A DNA stretch of 64,000 nucleotides, from positions 62,001 through 126,000 of the forward strand of contig JARBJD010000051.1 in assembly GCA_033064195.1 (NCBI GenBank). Direction: 5' to 3'. How positions within the stretch are numbered: position 1 is the stretch's first letter; every line of letters begins with the position of its first letter. This stretch comes from Blattamonas nauphoetae (Eukaryota; Preaxostyla; Oxymonadida). The translations under genes and the position numbers were made by a program. Below, one piece after another: positions 60,601 through 64,000 of this stretch. Below the pieces are notes generated by a model, which saw nothing but the letters and a program-made list of their open reading frames with translations, did not search any database and had not been told where the DNA came from.

Positions 60601-61869
60601 CGCGCTTCCAGAAATCTTCTTCGTCTGGAATCAATCTCTCGTTCCCGTGTTCTCTCTCTTTATGGCGAGACGTGCACAGGCACAGGAACAACAACCATCC
60701 GCTCCTTCGAACAACAAGACAACTGGACACGCAAATTCTATCAAATGAACGACGACTGGAGCATCAGGTTCATGCTGTATCAGGAAGGAAAATTGTGGTC
60801 ATCTTTCTACGCTTGCTGGATTGCGACTCTTTACATGACAGGTGTGATCGCATTTGGATGGAACACGATGGAACCAGAGAAACTTGGAGTTGCGATCAAC
60901 ACAGCTATGTCGTTCTCGCATTATGGACAATCGTTGGTGAGGCAGAACGTCGATTTGGAGAGCAGAATGACAAGTTTCGAGCGTGTGCAATTCTACGCTA
61001 ACAAAATCCCGCAGGAAACAAAACAAGACACCGTCGCTGTCGCTCCAACTTGGCCTCCACGCGGTGACATCACGTTTGAAGACGTGTCGTTCCGCTACCG
61101 TTCTGGCCTTGACAAAGTGTTGAAGAACGTCAGTTTCAAGATCAGAGGAGGAGAGAAGATCGGAATCTGTGGGCGAACAGGAGCAGGAAAGACGTCTCTT
61201 CTGTATGTTCTGTTCAGACTGGTTGAGCTTGACCCAGCACTGATGTCGGATGAGATGGATGTGACTACAGGTCTCCCACGCCATGTCTCGCAAGACGATC
61301 TGAACGAAGGCCGGATTGTCATTGACGATGTGGACATCAGCAAAGTTGAATTAAGCAGACTGAGACGGTCCATCGGAATCATCCCTCAAGACCCGACTCT
61401 CTTCACTGGCTCGATCCGATCCAACATCGATCTTGAAGGCACAGCGAGCGATGAGGACATTTGGAGAGTGCTGCAGATCGTGGAAATGGAAGAGACTGTT
61501 CGATCGATGGGGAAGGGACTCGATTCTGATGTTGTCGATGGAGGACGCAACTTGTCAGCCGGACAACGACAACTTCTGTGCTTTGGGCGAGCAGTTCTGA
61601 ACAGATGCCGTATTGTTGTGCTGGACGAGGCCACAGCTAATGTTGATGGGGAGACAGACCAAAAGATTCAGAAGACGATCAGGGAACAATTCAAAGAAAT
61701 GACCGTTCTTGTGATTGCCCATAGACTGAACACGATCATGGATTCAGACAGAATTCTTGTTATCGGTGCCGGAAAGGTTTTGGAGTTCGACTCTCCTGTA
61801 AATCTGACTTCTAACCCAAATTCTGAACTCAATAAACTGATCAACAAAATGGGACAAGCCGAGGAATGA
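57692..61869 (+). CDS. ABC transporter, ABCC/MRP type, 1355 aa, 3 exons
   Basis: Exons are 57692-58080, 58138-58243 and 58297-61869 (4068 nt). The introns are 57 nt (GTTTGT...CACAG) and 53 nt (GTCTCT...TTCAG). The layout is two membrane domains and two ATPase domains. In the first ATPase domain, Walker A GHVGSGKSS is near 537, with signature LSGGQKARIQLARAVY and Walker B VYILDDPLSAVD. In the second, Walker A GRTGAGKTS is near 1123, with signature LSAGQRQLLCFGRAVL and IVVLDEATANVD. The order and motifs match subfamily C exporters, which pump organic anions, conjugates or drugs. A Pro/Ala linker separates ATPase domain 1 from membrane domain 2. The extra N-terminal TMD0 of some members is absent. 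Both ATP sites look intact apart from the usual Asp after Walker B in site 1. Confidence 0.93.
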
Positions 61870-62264
61870 TTCTACTTTTTTTTTCACCAAACACTGTAAA
61901 ACATTTCTGTTTGTTTGTGTCCCTTTGCATGTTTTGAAGAATATATGTGATATTCAGATGCATATATCTGGTTTTGAGCTCTAGCATGTCAGGTGATGAT
62001 GAGATCACATTCCCACAACAAATCTTTTCTCAAGTCACGTCACATCAAACAAATTGTCTAATGGTCTCACAACGACTGAATCCTCTTCTTCATCTAACTC
62101 TCCTCCTATACTCCACGATTTGATCAATTCTCATGGACAATTATTAATTGGCAGGAAAAACTCCAGAATCATGTTCATTTCTCAAAATCGTGTCTCTCTT
62201 TTCATGTACCATTTTTGGGGGCACTAATTTTCTTACACCTGTTCATCATCACCGATTACTAACA
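61870..62264. other. Intergenic, no gene seen
   Basis: 395 bp, starting with a T-run after the transporter stop. AT-rich with no recognised element. An upstream frame at 62148 lacks similarity to the phosphatase and was not included. Confidence 0.6.
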
Positions 62265-63604
62265 ATGCACAAAACACCCTGCTCATCGGTGACGACTCAG
62301 AGACGGCATAGAACTGAGCCATTCAACGTTGATGACGTTCTGAAACTGCTCCTTGCTCCAAAGAACTTCTCGTCGTCTCACTACCAGGTGCTCCCTGAAA
62401 GCCTTATTTTTGGTCTGTCAATTTTTCATTTCTTATTGTTCATTCATCTCTACGTCACAATATTTTCAAAATTCAGGTCTCATCCATGAAGCAAAATCTG
62501 TTTTTGAGAAACAACCCATGGTCCTAGACCTTTCCACAGATCTCCAAATCTGTGGAGACATCCATGGTCAATATCAGGACCTTCTCCACCTCTTCCGTCG
62601 CTTTGGTTTTCCCGACACACACAACTACCTTTTTCTTGGTGGTATAATTTTTCTTGTATTCCTCACTCATCTTTTCAGATTACGTTGATAGAGGAACACA
62701 ATCCATCCCTACCATCTGCCTTCTTTTTGCCTACAAGGTCAAATTTCCTGAAAATTTCTTTCTTATCCGCGGAAATCATGAATGCCCATCCATGAATGCA
62801 ATATTTGGCTTTCTTGCCGAGTGTATGCACATTTGTCGAACGTTTAATTGAATATTTTGCCTTTCCAATTCTCTATTCTCCTTGAATCACGTTAATTCTT
62901 TCTCACATTTTTTCTCAGGTTGCCAATTTTATTCTAAGGATCTTTGGGAAGCATTCAATGATTGCTTTGATTACCTTCCTATTGCAGCTGTAATTGAGGA
63001 AAAGATTCTCTGTGTGCATGGCGGCATCTCGGCCACAACAAATTCGCTCGAAACGATACGAGATATCGCCCGCCCGTGTACTGAGAATTCATCCCAACTT
63101 GTTCGTGATATTCTTTGGAATGATCCGTCTCCCAATTTACCAACCGAGACAGGGCTTCAAAATGTTACGAACATTTCTGGTGATGTCGAAAAATACCTTA
63201 TGGACGTCCCACAGCCAGATTTCACCCAGAATTTTCATCGTGGTTCGTCTTTCTACTTCTCTGAACACGCATTGGCTAAATTTCTGAGTTCGAATGACCT
63301 GGAGCTCCTCGTTCGTGGCCATCAAACTGTGATGCGTGGGTATTCCGTTACCTCTGGAAGGAAATGTGTAACAGTCTTTTCAGCCCCTAACTATTGCGGG
63401 AATACCCTGAATAAAGGTGGAGTTATGTTCATTAACGCAGAAATGCATTGCTCATTCAAAACATTCCACCACATGGCGTATTCACGAGATACAAAAACTA
63501 GAACAGCTGCACTTGAAGCAAGGCAACACATGGACATCAATGATCAAGATGACACTTCCTTTCAAACTCCCAATACAGTCCCAACTCCTCCACCAACGCG
63601 CTAA
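62265..63604 (+). CDS. PPP-family Ser/Thr protein phosphatase, 380 aa, 4 exons
   Basis: Exons are 62265-62412, 62477-62641, 62679-62822 and 62919-63604 (1143 nt). The introns are 64, 37 and 96 nt, with donors GTCTGT, GTATAA and GTATGC. The metal-binding signatures are all present: GDIHGQ at 76-81, GDYVDRG at 104-110 (Gly104 split across the intron), GNHE at 136-139, VHGG, and VRGHQ. SAPNYCG follows. These define PP1/PP2A/calcineurin-type phosphatases. The usual YGFYDEC segment after GNHE is altered to IFGFLAEC. The C-terminal tail is short and Thr/Pro-rich. The exact subfamily cannot be set by eye; the length and tail are closest to PP1-like forms. Confidence 0.9.
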
Positions 63605-64000
63605 CGTCCCAGCGACTATCCATGTATTTTCAAGTTTCCTTGTGTATCAAGCTTACGTTCAGATAACCTTCTCACACTCACCATCATTCCTTTTTCTGTA
63701 CGACAGACCTAAACTGGCACCCGTCCTTGTTTCCATCTCACCACCACTTTCCGTTTTTTTCTCCCACAATGGACCTGTTTACATTTGGATCAACTTTCCT
63801 TTTTCACAAGTGAACACGCTTCTATTTTTTTGAAAACTGAATGATTGAGTTCAAGGTAGTGAACGATAAATGTATACCTGAGAGAATGGGATAGAAACAG
63901 AATGAAGACGTTAGTTGATCCGACTTGGTTCAAAAAATACACATTTATAGAGAGTTTGTGTAAATCTTTTCGACAGTAGCTTCGGTTGCTTTAGTGGGAG
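63605..64000. other. Downstream flank, no gene seen
   Basis: 396 bp to the window end, T-rich then AT-rich. Frames are short and overlap the phosphatase end. Nothing recognised. Confidence 0.6.

Overview
The window looks like nuclear DNA of a protist. Genes are interrupted by very short GT-AG introns (28 to about 200 nt). TAA, TAG and TGA all end genes, so the code appears standard. The proteins are eukaryotic: NEK-like and NDR-like kinases, a MAP-kinase-phosphatase-like protein, an ABCC transporter, a cyclin and a PPP phosphatase. Giant secreted beta-helix proteins ending in a transmembrane segment and a degenerate kinase domain, together with tiny introns, recall oxymonad metamonads (Preaxostyla, such as Blattamonas or Monocercomonoides). 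That placement is an inference from memory, not a search.

Layout. (1) 1-10507 is a large inverted repeat with arms of at least 5.17 kb and a 148-bp unique centre. Each arm carries the 3' part of a giant beta-helix/TM/pseudokinase gene, and the two genes converge. The right gene continues to its signal peptide at 17188 but is frameshifted by loss of one copy of an 11-bp repeat. (2) 17455-26913 holds two minus-strand genes: a rhodanese + dual-specificity phosphatase protein of about 2266 aa, and a NEK-like kinase with a myristoylation-type N-terminus. (3) 26914-29654 is AT-rich and has no convincing gene; it holds two diverged direct repeats sharing a nearly identical 178-bp core. (4) 29655-48855 is a second, larger inverted repeat with 8.8-kb arms. 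Each arm carries a GyrI-like small-molecule-binding protein, two helical proteins of unknown function, and a 377-aa protein of unknown function. The 1.59-kb spacer is almost filled by a six-exon protein kinase gene found only there. (5) 48856-64000 is single copy: a cyclin, a coiled-coil protein, a membrane-anchored S41-peptidase-like protein, an NDR-type AGC kinase, an ABCC-type ABC transporter divergent from it across about 45 bp, and a PPP-family phosphatase.

Functionally the window is rich in phospho-signalling and surface genes. The two fold-back duplications are its dominant structure. Within them, gene bodies are nearly identical while some intergenic and gene-internal tracts have diverged sharply, which suggests recent duplication combined with gene conversion. 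I read 31 distinct introns from frame and domain continuity; every donor has T at position +4 (GTHT, mostly GTHTG). Exon coordinates were derived by hand and are not supported by transcripts.
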